Positions 23,760 to 35,052 of a stretch of DNA of 64,000 nt are shown here, piece after piece. Numbering within the stretch: the first letter of the stretch is position 1; each line of letters starts with the position of its first letter. The DNA comes from Adiantum capillus-veneris. Its lineage: Eukaryota > Streptophyta > Polypodiopsida > Polypodiales > Pteridaceae. The stretch covers positions 13,223,912 to 13,287,911 of the forward strand of contig CM043965.1 in assembly GCA_014529385.2 (NCBI GenBank), read 5' to 3'. The notes beneath the pieces are model-generated. The model ran no database searches. It worked only from the letters and a program-made list of their open reading frames with translations, and had not been told where the DNA came from. Position numbers and translations under genes: made by a program.

Positions 23760-24453
23760 TGTTAAGTATGGAGCCTGATTTACCCCTTGTAATTTTTGGT
23801 GTTAAAAATGCACATTTGTAAAGCCCCCATTATGAGGAGAATCCATTGTGTGTGAAGAAAGATCACTTGCCAAAAACCAAAATCACTCGTTGGAAACCAA
23901 AATTTTCACGATCCGGAATATTCCTTTTTGCCAAAATATTATGGCCGGCCGGCGATCGAAAAGTGGTCAAAAAACGACCGGTCTATTGGCTGATTGTGGT
24001 GGCCTAATTCAAAAGCGGACTTGTCTTCTCAAGGGCGGCCACACATGGGCGGATTGGAGAGTCCAATTTGGAATTATCTACACAAGGGCGGTTACACATG
24101 GCTGCCTCTCATGAGAGAGGGCAGTCCTTTTGGCCTATAAAAGGAGGCCTCTTCTACAAACAAAAACTGATTGTGAAGCATTGTGGTGCATTGTGAAGTT
24201 GATGTGAGGTGGTGAGAGTGAAGCAAGGTGGGAGCTCCATAAGGGTATAATCCCTTTGTAACTTACTTCTTGCTTGAAGTACTAAAGCCATTGAGTGGCT
24301 GTTTTCACGTGGACGTAGCCCACATTAGGTGGACCATGTATATCGTGTGTACTCTCTCTCTCTCTACTCTATAATCTCTTATGTGTGTAAATTATCTCTC
24401 TCCATTAAGTAATCTACTCAATTATCTACTTAGCTACGTCATATTTCCTAACA
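23760..24453 (+). mobile_element. Solo LTR, copia-like, with TSD
   Basis: 694 bp starting TGTTAAG and ending CCTAACA, flanked by TATGG on both sides (23755-23759, 24454-24458): a perfect 5-bp target-site duplication. Inside are a TATA-like TATAAAAGG (~24137) and GTGGACGTAGCCCACATTAG, a phrase typical of plant copia LTRs. There is no interior, so it is a solo LTR left by LTR-LTR recombination. Confidence 0.85.
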
Positions 24454-24458
24454 TATGG

Positions 24459-25267
24459 ATTATGTTTGGATCCACATGCCATGTGTGTGAGCCATCTAAT
24501 GGAAAAAAACCACATCATTTGAGGCTTTGGCCCTCCAGGTCCAGGATGTGACCCCTTGCTTCTTCTCAAAACGTCGACTGCACCAGTAGAGCTTCTTTGT
24601 ATGTAGGATTTACACTTAATCCTTCCATCAATCCTTCCTAAACATTTGACCTTAGAGTTCAAAGGGGTTCATCTAATGGCCCACATTCTTTGTCCAACGG
24701 CCTCCTCTTTTACTGCATAATTTCTCCACTTACTGTGCCATAATGTTGTGTGGTTTCTTGATGAACTTGGTTGCTCTCTTTTGTGAGAGCTATGTTTTCC
24801 ATCCCTTGAGGCTCCCTCCAAAACTTATTCTTCTTGCTGATCCTTTGGTTGCACGATGTCTACTTTCATGGCATACCCTGGGTGATGTGAGCATTGATCA
24901 TTTTCGGTTGCCCTCACCTCTTCCGTTGGATAGTCTCCTTATCTCCATGTAGATGCCTTGTCTCCTCATACATAGGTGTACCTGCCACTTCTTCTTGGAC
25001 TATTTGGGCAACTTGGGGTGGGGCTGGTGTACAAGGTCTCCATTGTCCATAATAGCCTTGCAACAAAAAGTGTGTAAGATGATGGTAGAAATCATTCTAG
25101 ATATTCATGGCTAACTATTGTAGATGGATAGCCGAGTTACAAAGATTGATATTTCTTGCCGCCGCAAGCTTCTACCTCCCACTCTATAGTGATACAATGT
25201 ACCATTGTCAAAGTGAAAGGTGGAGAATGGCAAGCTCAAATAGTGATAGAATGCAACATTGTCAAAG

Positions 25268-25349
<82 letters not shown>

Positions 25350-25704
25350 GCAGGTACAAATAGAGCGCTTTCTTGATTATAAAAGCACTAAAAAATGCAA
25401 GTTAAAATGGCCTTTGATATGTCATGGATAAAAGAGGGATGTTAAAATGGAAATGATGACTAGTTCATGCTTGCCAAGATAGGCAGCTAGATGTAATGGC
25501 ACGAGTATAGAAGTATGGATTTGATCCTCTGAGCCATGAATAGTAAATCTCTCTCTCTCTCTCTCAAAATATCTCTGTCTGTGTGTAAATTTTGAGCTTG
25601 CATATATATCTAAGGGCAAGCATTTTAAGCTTGTGTAAATTATAAATCCTCTCTCTGTAAGTCTATCAATATCTCTTTTGGTGTGTGAATAACGAAGGTT
25701 TTCT
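24459..25704. other. No recognised gene; contains (GA)39
   Basis: Uninterrupted GA repeat at 25270-25347 (78 bp). Just before it, two similar stretches (AGTGATA..ATG..ACATTGTCAAAG) suggest a short duplication. No coding motif recognised. Confidence 0.5.
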
Positions 25705-26290
25705 TAGGTGCGAAATTGTTAAAGAAAAAGTTCATGAAGGGGCTCATCCATGTTAACACAGATGACCACTCGTCGAGCTCAATGCAATGAAATTCTAATC
25801 CTGATAAACGAGTTCTCACAAAGGTTTAATGAGGCAAGAAATTGTTAAAGAAAATGTTCATGAAGGGTTCATTCGCATGAAAGTAGATGACCCACTCATC
25901 AAGCTCAAAACAATGAAAATTGAGCTTCATAAAGGAGTTCTGACAAAGGTTCATTGAGGAAAAGAATTCCTCCTAAAAACGTCCATGAAGAGGGTCATAT
26001 GTGTTAACGTAGATGACGCACTCGTCAAGCTCAAACCAATGAAAATGTAAGCTTGATAAACAAGTTCTCACAAAGGTCTAATGAGGTGTAAAATTGTTCA
26101 TGAAGGGGGCCATCTATGTTAACGCGGATGACCCACTCCTCGAGCTCAAAGAAATGAAAATTTGATTTGTTAGGTAGACTATGCGAGTTTTGAGACAGTT
26201 AACTTAGTGTTCTCAAATTGTTAAGGACGTTGTTCATTAATGCTGATGACTCACCATGAAAGAATTTTGTCAGACAAGCGTGCAGTCCCC

Positions 26291-26330
<40 letters not shown>

Positions 26331-26430
26331 TCTCTCTCCCACTAAAACGACATTTGGGCAGGACATTGTTAATGAGGTTTTTCTTGAAGGGGGTCATACG
26401 CGTGGATGACCCACTCATGGAAGCTGGTGC
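25705..26430. repeat. Six tandem ~125-bp repeats interrupted by C36
   Basis: Anchors resembling GTTCATGAAGGG at about 25730, 25856, 25981, 26096, 26232 and 26380 are followed by GATGACCCACTCRTC and GCTCAAA.CAATGAAAA. Periods range from 115 to 149 bp. A run of 36 C lies at 26293-26328 between the fifth and sixth copies. The array ends about 240 bp before the first exon of the methyltransferase-like gene. Confidence 0.7.
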
Positions 26431-26666
26431 TTGCAAAACCATGAGGAGACACGAAAATGTGGATGAAGTCCTTCATAAGAAAGATTATTTGTTAGGTAGG
26501 TTCCACATGTTCATTATGGAAGTTATTTGTCCAAGGGGTCACCCATTCATCCAATCTAAAGGCCTTAGGGGTTGTTCTTAATTATCAATTATCAATTATC
26601 AATTAGGGTCGTTTTAAAATCTAAATTATGAATTTTTGACAAACTTGTTGGTTTTGTGAACAGGGT

Positions 26667-27984
26667 ATGGCTCCCAAGAAATGTGTGCAAAAGGGAGTGA
26701 ATATAAAGAAAGGTTGGTATTAAGTATGGCTTTTATGTGTTATATCTTGAATTTTAATTTATACATTGACCAAAACATTTGATTTGCGCATGTTTTGTAG
26801 CAAAAAAAGGGTTAGTCACTCACATTTGGACATGTGTATCAAAGTTTGAGTGAGGAAGCACAGTCTAGGACTCCTGCACATTCACATTTATCTACATTCC
26901 AAGAGAAATATGGTGTGGGAGCACCTTCCGATGATGTGGGAAATGATCAAGATGGACAACAACAAACTACTACCATGCTATCACCCATTGCTCTAGTTAT
27001 TATCTCCAATACACAAAGTGTTAGCCAATCATAATCTGAGAGGCATGATACCACTAATGATGTGGGAACAGGGCATAAAAGGTTTCTTGTACAATCACTT
27101 AATTTGGGGTTGTTAGGTGATGTGTTTTCAAAATTCTTTGTGAAGCGCAATAGCCCTACTCCTTGATCCCTTTGTGTAAATTGATTCCTAATGAGGCAAT
27201 CCACACAGTCTCTAATAAAATTAAGGCATTTTGTGATTCCTTTGATAGCCATGGCTATTTTGATGCATCTACCGCTTTTTTGGTCTCCCTCACTCGCCCC
27301 CAAAGTTCTATCTAATTCGATGTGACACAACTAGATTTTAAAGAGTGGGGGCCAAATTGGGTTCTTCAAAATGAGACATTTGAGACATAAATTGAAGAAA
27401 CAGAGTGGGAGGATCTCAATGGTAAAAATTTCTTGTTTGGGATGGTAATTATTGTGTGAAAGGATGGATGTCACGTGTGCGCAAAGGTAAGATGCTTTTA
27501 AAATGGCTAGATTTTTTTATTTTTTTTAAGGAGAGAGATTCATCCTAACATTTTTAAAGTTTCTTTATTGCTAGCTTGGTCACACATTCTGTCTAGCCAT
27601 GTGCATGTAAGGTGTCAATTTTTGGTGATTGACAAGAAGCAAGAAGGAGAGTTGTTATTGGATTTGAAGTCTCAGAATGAGTAAGTATACTTAGATTCAA
27701 AATTAGTAGGTAGACTGGATTTTTTCTTTTTAGTCATTAAGTACTAATCTTCATTGAAAAAATATGTGGTGTTTTATAGATTGGTGCGCACAAGTGTAAT
27801 ACCTATGCTATTACATGAAATATCTATGTTTCAAAGTTTTGGATTGGCTGACAAAACTTCAATATTATAGTATTTGGGTGAGGATCTAAGGAAGTGGGCT
27901 TCAATGGAGTTTAGCTTGGAGCGACGCATTGGAGAGCAATGGTACAATACTCCTGCTACTATTTTTGGCCAACTTGTTTGGAAG
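26667..27984 (+). pseudogene. DNA methyltransferase-like gene, 5' exons
   Basis: Likely exons: 26667-26712 (MAPKKCVQKGVNIKKG, donor GTTGGT); 26801-27486 (acceptor TTTTGTAG, donor GTAAGA), with internal stops, containing YCVKGWMSRVRKG; about 27530-27680 (REIHPNIFKVSLLLAWSHIL...FLVIDKKQEGELLLDL); and 27780-27984 (RTSVIPMLLHEISMFQSFGLADKTS, then RKWASMEFSLERRIGEQWYNTP), donor GTAATG. Acceptor and donor signals and the coding sense run on directly to the exons at 35053 once element 2 is set aside. The N-terminal domain is not recognised. Stops at ~27030 and 27870 and frameshifts indicate decay. Confidence 0.55.
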
Positions 27985-28057
27985 GTAATGGTTAAGCTCA
28001 CTTTTTTGTAACCAAATTTTTAAATAGCACAATATAATTGTCAATGAGCATAGACGT

Positions 28058-29103
28058 TGTGAGCGGGATGGAAACACACACAACACCTCTATAATGACCC
28101 GACACACATTCTTGGGATGATACATACACACACTATGGGGCACCACTCGGCTTACACAACCCACCTGGCCGAGACATGGAATACACTGATGGAGTGAGAG
28201 GAGAGAGACTACCCGTTTGCCCACTCCACACAGAGACACACACACACACCCCCAAAAAACTCAGCTCAAAAGAGGAGAATTTCTGATGCTTAGATACAAT
28301 TGAGCTTGGGCCAACACCAATGGGGCAAATAGCTCACACATATGGGTAAAATATGCCAGATACAATCACAAATTGGAGCAGAAGCTTCGCTCATAGGAGA
28401 AACTTACACAACCAAAACAACAAAAAAACAGTGAGGAATTTGGCAAAATGGACGACCATAAAAACAACAAAAACTCACTTGCGGTTGTTCCTCATCTTCT
28501 CTCCATGTTTTTTCTGGTCTTCTCTCAGGTTTTTTAGTTCCCACACTTAGCTTTATTACTTGGGCACCTTTGGCCTTTTAGTTGACCTCAAACGAACCCC
28601 GAACAGGCCAAAACGTGGCCTCGCAGTGCATAGTTGTCATCCTGCTGCATCCATTCGCACACCTGGAACTCAACTTTTTTCAATAATGCATTCTGAAATC
28701 ACGTGAAGTGGCCCCCAAATACAATTCTCATGATGACCTTTTTGCATAATTATCATAAGACAACACCCACGTTGTGTTCGTACTTATCCACGTGCAAATA
28801 TTGACCCCATTCGACCTCCTGACGCCACTAGACGCCAGCTGACGCACCTGCTTACCTCATGTCATCGGCCCATGGATAGCTTCCTTGAGAAGCTTTATGC
28901 GCTACCAACTCCTCATTATTATAGAAAAACACACTGGTACTGGTGATAGTGAAAATCGATGCACTATGTACATGATGTCCTACTTGTACACATGTGGACC
29001 CCACGTAACCACCTGGCTCTGGAAAATGGGCAATTCTTTATTTGATGCACCAAGCATGTGTATGTACATATGTGCAATCACTTCTTCCAAAAAAATCCTA
29101 ACA
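28058..29103 (-). repeat. 3' LTR of element 2
   Basis: 1046 bp; minus-strand start TGTTAGGATT at 29103, adjacent to a purine tract (AGGGGATGGGC). It aligns with 13098-14344 and, in part, 34457-35033. Confidence 0.9.
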
Positions 29104-29131
29104 TAATTTGCCCATCCCCTAGCCTGCTAGA

Positions 29132-30487
29132 TCATTCATGATCAGTAGCAGCAAAAAGAGATATGAGACTCGCCGCGTCACTAGTCTCCTCATCCCTCAC
29201 ATACATTACTTTTTTTGCAGACAGCTCATCTTGCTCCACCATCATCAATCTAGCATGATACAATTTAAGATGCAATCCATTTACCCTTGACTTATGTAGA
29301 ATCCCATCTAGGCTAGCCAGCTGATATGTACCATTTGGAAAACACTCCACTACCTTGAAAGGGCCTTCCCACTTAATTTGAAACTTCTTTTGGAAGGTGT
29401 TGTCCAGCTTACTGTTGTAGCGCAAAACCAAGTCATGTTTCTTGATACCCTTACTCTTGACCTTTTCATTTATCTTTTTTAAAGCCTGATCTTGCATCTA
29501 CCCATAATGTTCCAATGCACTCATGCTATTCAGCTGAACCTCTTGTAATTGTAAGAGCCTCTCTTTGAATGCATCACTAGGTGGCCCAAGCAACTTCTCT
29601 AGCATCTTTACTGCAGGCAACTCTACCTCCACAGGCAATAGTGCTTCCTTCCCATATACCAAGTGAAATGGATTAAACATAGTACCTGTCTTCATCAAAG
29701 TATGGTAAGCCCATAATGCACTAGGCAATTCGAGATCCCAATTCTTTCCTTGGTGCTCTGTCACTTTTGAAATAATTTGTACCAACTCACCATTGAATCT
29801 TTCATTTAAGCCATTACATTGGGGATAATAAGGAGTGGTATGCTGGTGCCTAATCTTCATCTTTGCGCATAAAAAATCTATCAATTTAGCCCTAAATCCT
29901 GGCCCCTTATCTGAAAGTAGCTCTAGTGGCACCCCAAACTTGCAACATATTTCATCATACACAAATTTTGCCACATCCTTTGCAGTGATCTATTTTACTG
30001 CTATAGCCTCTGCCCATCTAGAGAGATAGTCCACTGCAGTCAAAATATAGCTTTTTGCCCCTGGTTGTGATAGGTAATGGGCGTATTATAGGTAATGGGC
30101 CTCAGGCATCAATCCCCCACTTTTCAAACACATCAAACACCATAATGGTTTTTCGTAGCTCTGGCTTCAACACTCTCTTCCCAAATGCTTGACACCTATT
30201 GCAAGACCTACACTAGTGGTGAACATCCTTGTGCAAACTAGGCCATACATACCCCTCTTGCAAGATCTTATGCAAGGTGATCTTTAGAGCAAAATGCCGC
30301 CACATGCACCTTCATGATTCTCTTCCAACACTCTGTAAAGCTCCTCCTGCCAAGGTACACGTCTCAACACGACATCAGCCCCTTTCATGTACAAGATATC
30401 ACCAACCAATTTGTACCTGTATGCTCTACGCACAAAACCATACTTCTTAGACTTCTGAATGTCCTTTGGAATGATCCCTATTAGCAA
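29132..30487 (-). pseudogene. Element 2: integrase
   Basis: In several frames: HHCC region (NHEGACGG...; stops and indels near 30060-30300), core with LLSDKGPGFRAKL and CNGLNERFNGELV (DD35E spacing kept), YGKEALLPVEVELP, and the C-terminal GPF/Y-type module (KWEGPFKVVECFPNGTYQLASLDG). Stop at 29497-29499. It would act as the insertion enzyme. It closely matches 14373-15923; a small duplication of GTAATGGGC near 30070-30090 disrupts the region before the first core Asp. Confidence 0.9.
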
Positions 30488-30496
30488 AAACTCCTC

Positions 30497-31575
30497 TTAT
30501 TGATCCAAACTTTCCCGGCCATGATAAAGAGGTAAAGTGGTCCTCAACACAAATAGCTCCCCAATCATGCTTTGAGCTGCTTCATGTGCCTCTCCATATA
30601 GAGCATGTTCAATGTGTCTGGTGCTCCATGCTTCAAACTTTTTTAACAGGCCTTTAATTCTAAAACACATTTCCTTCAATGAGGTGTTCTTGCTCTTCCA
30701 CACACCCAACACTTGCTTCACAACTAACAAGGCATCACCTTTTATGCTCAACCTTCTAATCCTATGCTTCAAACAAATGTGTAATCCGGCTTCCAATGTA
30801 GCATATTCAGCCTCATTGTTACTATGAGCATCCAATTTGAACCCTCTTTTGCATACTAGCTTCCCCTCTGGATCGTAGAGTGTTATACCCCCTGAAGTTG
30901 CATCATGACTCTTTCTGTATGAGCCATCAAAGAACAACACATGTGCCTTGCTGATTTGTGGCACTTCTTCAACTACCTTTATAACCACCTCTTCCTTAAC
31001 AAGAAGGGGATTCTCCTTGTAAGTCAACAAATCAGCTAGGGTAGCTCTTGTATCGTCTACCACTAAAAAAGAAAACTCAAACTCTTGCAGCTCAATTACC
31101 CATTTCTTCACCACATTTGACATGTTAGTGCCATTAACTAATTGTGGCAAAAAGGCGTAACTCGTCAAGAAAACAAAAGGTCGTGGTAGCAAGTAATGAC
31201 GAAATCGTCGGCAAGAAAATATTTCTCTGGTCATCACTAGCTCTACTTCCGAGAATTTTTTCTATGCTACCAACTTTACTCGGCTTGCACAATACAGTGG
31301 TCTCATATAATGGCTGCCCTTCCCCTTTTGCAATAGCATGGCTCCAATGGCATCATCCCCTACTGATGGATTTACATAAAATACTTTCTCCCAATCAGGA
31401 GCCTGCATGGATGACAACCCCCTAACACCTCGTTCACCTCTTGAAACACTTCTTCACACTTGTCATCCCATTGCAATGGATCATGCTTTGCCACTTGTTG
31501 TAATGGATAAAGAAGTTGTGAAGACAATGGAATAAACCGTGCCATGTACTTTACTTTGTGTATAAAGGTTGCCAA
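30497..31575 (-). pseudogene. Element 2: Ty3 RNase H plus second RNase H
   Basis: 31575-31240 holds the RT/RNase H connection (MARFIPLSSQLLYPLQQVAK, LQWDDKCEEVFQEV) and a broken Ty3 RNase H. 31237-30497 (246 codons) holds LPQLVNGTNMSNVVKKW, then the plant-type second RNase H (VLFFDGSYRKSHDATSGGITL, SNNEAEYATLEAGL, KGDALLVVKQVLG). The dual RNase H places it in the Tat group. Confidence 0.85.
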
Positions 31576-31589
31576 TTGCTTTGTACTCG

Positions 31590-32190
31590 TAGGTGATGGA
31601 AGAAGAATAATAGATTTAACCTTGTCTGGATCAGCCTCAATGCCATTTTATGACACCATATGGCCCAATAACTTCACCCTTGGTTGTGCTAGATGACATT
31701 TCTTTGGATTTAGTTGTCCTCTACATATCGAGCCAATACCATCTGCAGCTTCTCATGGTGTTCATCCCTACTGCTGTAGACACAGAAGTCATCCATAAAA
31801 GCTTTAACACAACTACCAATGGATGGTTCCAATATCCAATTTGCTCTCTCTTGATAGAAAGATGGTCCATTTGTCAACCCAAATGGCAATACCGTGTAAC
31901 AATAACAACCCCATGGCATAATGAAGGTTGTCTTTGTTCGGTCTTTAAGAGCAATTTTCAGTCGAAAATAGCCTGAAAAACCATCACAAACTGTACCTCT
32001 CATAACTTGCCACTGAATCCAAGATCTGATCAATGAATGGGAGAGGATATGGGTTCTTCTTAGTGGATGCATTTAAGGGTTTAAAATCTACACGAATCCT
32101 CCACTTCCCGTCCTTCTTTGGACTATTGGACTCACCCATTCTGTGGTTTCCACTAGGACTATGAACCCTGCCTTCAATAACTTGTACACC
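31590..32190 (-). pseudogene. Element 2: reverse transcriptase
   Basis: LLKAGFIVLVETTEWVS, then ILSHSLIRSWIQW in a shifted frame, WGCYCYTVLPFGLTNGPSFYQ and FMDD (AFMDDFCVYS), then VKLLGHMV in a further frame. Frameshifts at about 32070 and 31710. The catalytic Asp pair is intact. Confidence 0.85.
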
Positions 32191-33051
32191 TCTTCCCGCA
32201 AGGCTTCCATTTGCTCTTGACCCATCCTTCTTAGCATTTTCCGCACTGGCTTAGCACCTTCTTTCAGCTCTATATGCATCTCTTCGCCCTTGAACCCTCT
32301 GATCTTCGCCCTTGAACCCTCTGATCTCTTCATATGAAGTAATGAACAAACCAGGAAAACTAGCCAGCATATGCAAATATATCTCCTTCTCCATAGCTGA
32401 GAGGTCTCCACTGATCATTTGTGTCATCAATTCCTGCTTCTTTGACAATTCAACGTTGGTTTGCATCAGCCCTTCAATCACTTCATGAGGCCCTTTACTT
32501 TGACCTTCAACCTTATTTGCAAATGCAACTAAACCAGACTCCTGGATTCCTTTGTCCATCAGAAGAAATGCAACATCAACTTCCTCATCACTACTGGTAG
32601 TACTATCACTGTCCTCATCAGTAGCTGTGGAATAGTCTTCATCACTAGACTCAGCCTCATCTTCATAAAGCTCCTTCAATCGTTTCCTTGTGTCCATATT
32701 ATATAGCTTCTTGGCACCTGTCTTTTCGTAGAGGCTAATCGTACCACATCTCCAATCTTGAACAGCTCCCACTGCACGTAACCATGGTCTGCCCAGTATA
32801 ATAGGATATGCTCCCAACCCCGCTGGCATCAAATGAAAATCAACCACCGCCCTTGCATCATACACCTCCACTCCTAAGCTCTTTACAACACCCAAACATT
32901 TTGCTTTTTGATGGTTTGCCAATCTAATCCGGAAGCCTAACACCGCAGTCAATGTAAGACCCATCTTCTCAACGCATGAGTGTGTTATGACATATTTGGG
33001 CTCCGCCATCAACATAACCTTGTACCAGATTTTTTCTTTTGTGCCACACAT
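32191..33051 (-). pseudogene. Element 2: aspartic protease and linker to RT
   Basis: The active site reads VDGGAQI at about 32995, where a frame change occurs just after the motif. It is followed by VITHSCVEKMGLTLTAV, VVDFHLMPAG, and the ILGRPWLRAVGAVQDW motif typical of retropepsin-like proteases. An acidic linker (ESSDEDYSTATDEDSDSTT) leads to KEIYLHMLASFPGLF. It would cleave the Gag-Pol precursor. Near 32290 the string GAACCCTCTGATCTTCGCCC is duplicated. Confidence 0.8.
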
Positions 33052-34384
33052 CTACTATTGGGCAAATGTCTGATAGCTCATCCATTGCCAACACCTTCAC
33101 TGAACCTCTCTCTGGCTCTTTCTCCATTGGGTTAACCATCCTCTTCCAATGTCGCTTTAGCTTAGGCACCATCTCTATAAGCTGCCCAAAAGTAACATCT
33201 GCCTTCGTGCTTGTCAGATCCTCCTTCAAGTCATAGCTTAATTGCCCATCCTCTAGTGGAAAATCCGAAACATGAAACTTGCGACGAGCCCTTCTTTTCC
33301 TCTTGGCCTTGACATCCTCACCTTCATGGCTCTTTCCCTTCTTCTTACTAGGACTTGGGGCACTTATTCCTTCCTTATCCTGTGTGGTCCTCTTCCCAAT
33401 AGGCATCACTAATGTATCCTCTAGCTTTGATGCCGTCTCCAAGGTGACTACACTGATCACTTTTGTCTTTCCCTTTTCCTCCTGGGTTAATCCACTGGTT
33501 CCTTCTTCTCCCTTAATTTTGTTGCCATAATCATTTGACCTAGTTAGCACCTGTCTTGGCAATGGATACATGTCTCCCCCCATCCTTGGTGGCTTATCAC
33601 ATTGCGGGCTGATGTGGCCCAACTCTCCGCATTTATAACACGTGGGTGTCTGCCTCCAGAACCTACCATTTCTTTCTCCAACAACATTTTTCTTCACCTC
33701 TTGGCTGATTTGCAAACCTCCCTCGACCTCGATTATTTCCCACTTGACCTAGCATGTTTAGGCTGAGATTCTTTATTAAATCTACCACTTGCTTCATGTC
33801 TTGCCTTAGGCCATCATCTTGCATTGCTGTAGTGACTACTGCTGGCATAACCTGAGGAGTAACATGAACCATTGGTTCATAATGAACCCCTGGCATGCGA
33901 CGTTGTAAAGAGTTCATAGGCTGAAACTCAGACCTCTTGGGCAAAGACTCCACCCCTAGCTGGCTCATTTTCCTCAGCTTCCATTCTTTTTTCCTTGCCA
34001 CCTCCAATGCATCTTCATATGTTCTAGGATTCTTTAGCTCCACTCTCCAACGTATATTCCCCAAAGACCAGCCAAGAATCTGTCCTTCTTCATCATGTCA
34101 GGTAGGGGTACTTGTGGTGCTAAGGCCTTGCACATTCGGTCCCATGCCAATGAAAACTTACGTATGTACGCATCTACTGGATCACCTTCCTTTTGCACCA
34201 AACCTTGTACTTCTTGCCACACTTTGTCAGGATCTTCTGTCTTCACAAACTCCACTTCCAATCCATACCTTAGATTGTCCCAACTCAATCTTACAGGTGG
34301 ATCCGCTGCATGCAACTCCTCTTCAAATGCCTTGGACCAAACTCGTGTGTCACTCTTCAAGAAAATCTGGAGAAGACATAACAT
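32969..34384 (-). pseudogene. Element 2: gag with CCHC zinc knuckle
   Basis: Retrotransposon gag domain (WSKAFEEELHA, KVWQEVQGLVQKEGDPVDAYIRKF, MMKKDRFLAGL, then RWRVELKNPRTYEDALEVA). After a frame change follows a nucleocapsid knuckle CYKCGELGHISPQC (about 33640-33600) and a basic tail (KKKGKSHEGEDVKAKRKRRARRKF). It is truncated at its N-terminus near 34384, where short duplications of AATCTGGAGAAGACATAACA (34363 and 34432) mark a deletion junction with the LTR. Confidence 0.85.
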
Positions 34385-34456
34385 CTGTGCCGGATCATGA
34401 ATCTAGTTCCTCCTCTTCTCTCCTCTTTAAAAAAATCTGGAGAAGACATAACATTT

Positions 34457-35033
34457 GTTCCTCCTCTTCTCTCCATGTTTTTTATGGTCTTCTCTCAGGT
34501 TTTTCAGTTCCCACACTTATCTTTATTACTTGGGCACCTTTGGCCTTTTAGCCGACCTCAAACGGACCCCGAACATGCCAAAAAGTGGCCTCGCAGTGCA
34601 TAGTTGTCACCCTGCTGCATCCATCCGCACTCCTGGCACTCAAATTTTTCCAATAATGCATTTCGCAATCACATGAAGTGGCCCCCAAATACAATTCTCA
34701 TGATGACCTTTTTGCATGATTATCATAAGAAAACACCCACGTTGTGTTCGTACTTATCCACGTGCAAATATTGACCCCATTCGACCTCATGTCATCGGCC
34801 CGCGGATAGCTTCCTTGAGAAGCTTTACGCACTACCAAATCCTCATTATTATAGAGAAATACATTGGTACTGGTGATAGTGAAAATAGATGCACTATGTA
34901 CATGTTGTCCTACCTGTACACATGTGGGCCCCACGTAACCACCTGACTCTGGAAAATGGGCAATTCTTTATTTGATGCACCATGCATGTGTATGTACATA
35001 TGCGCAATCACTTCTTCCAAAAAATTCCTAACA
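34457..35033 (-). repeat. 5' LTR remnant of element 2
   Basis: Matches the right part of 28058-29103 from TTGTTCCTC onwards and ends TCCTAACA at 35033 next to the ACGT duplication. The half adjoining gag, with the primer site, is missing. About 40 bp near 34790 (CTCCTGACGCCACTAGACGC in the 3' LTR) are also deleted. Confidence 0.85.
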
Positions 35034-35052
35034 ACGTCTTCAATTTTTACAG

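Larger units (their letters stand above)
28058..35033 (-). mobile_element. Tat-type Ty3/gypsy element 2, nearly complete
   Basis: Minus strand: 5' LTR remnant (34457-35033), gag, protease, RT, two RNase H domains, integrase and full 3' LTR (28058-29103). The outer termini TGTGAGC/TCCTAACA are flanked by ACGT on both sides (28054-28057, 35034-35037), a 4-bp target-site duplication. It sits in an intron of the methyltransferase-like gene. The part next to the 5' LTR (primer site, gag start and left portion of the LTR) is deleted. It is close to element 1 in sequence. Confidence 0.9.

Noticed and set aside
33937-34551. 204-codon plus-strand open frame opposite gag of element 2
   Set aside because: Antisense of the gag coding sequence, running across the deletion junction into the LTR; no recognisable motif.
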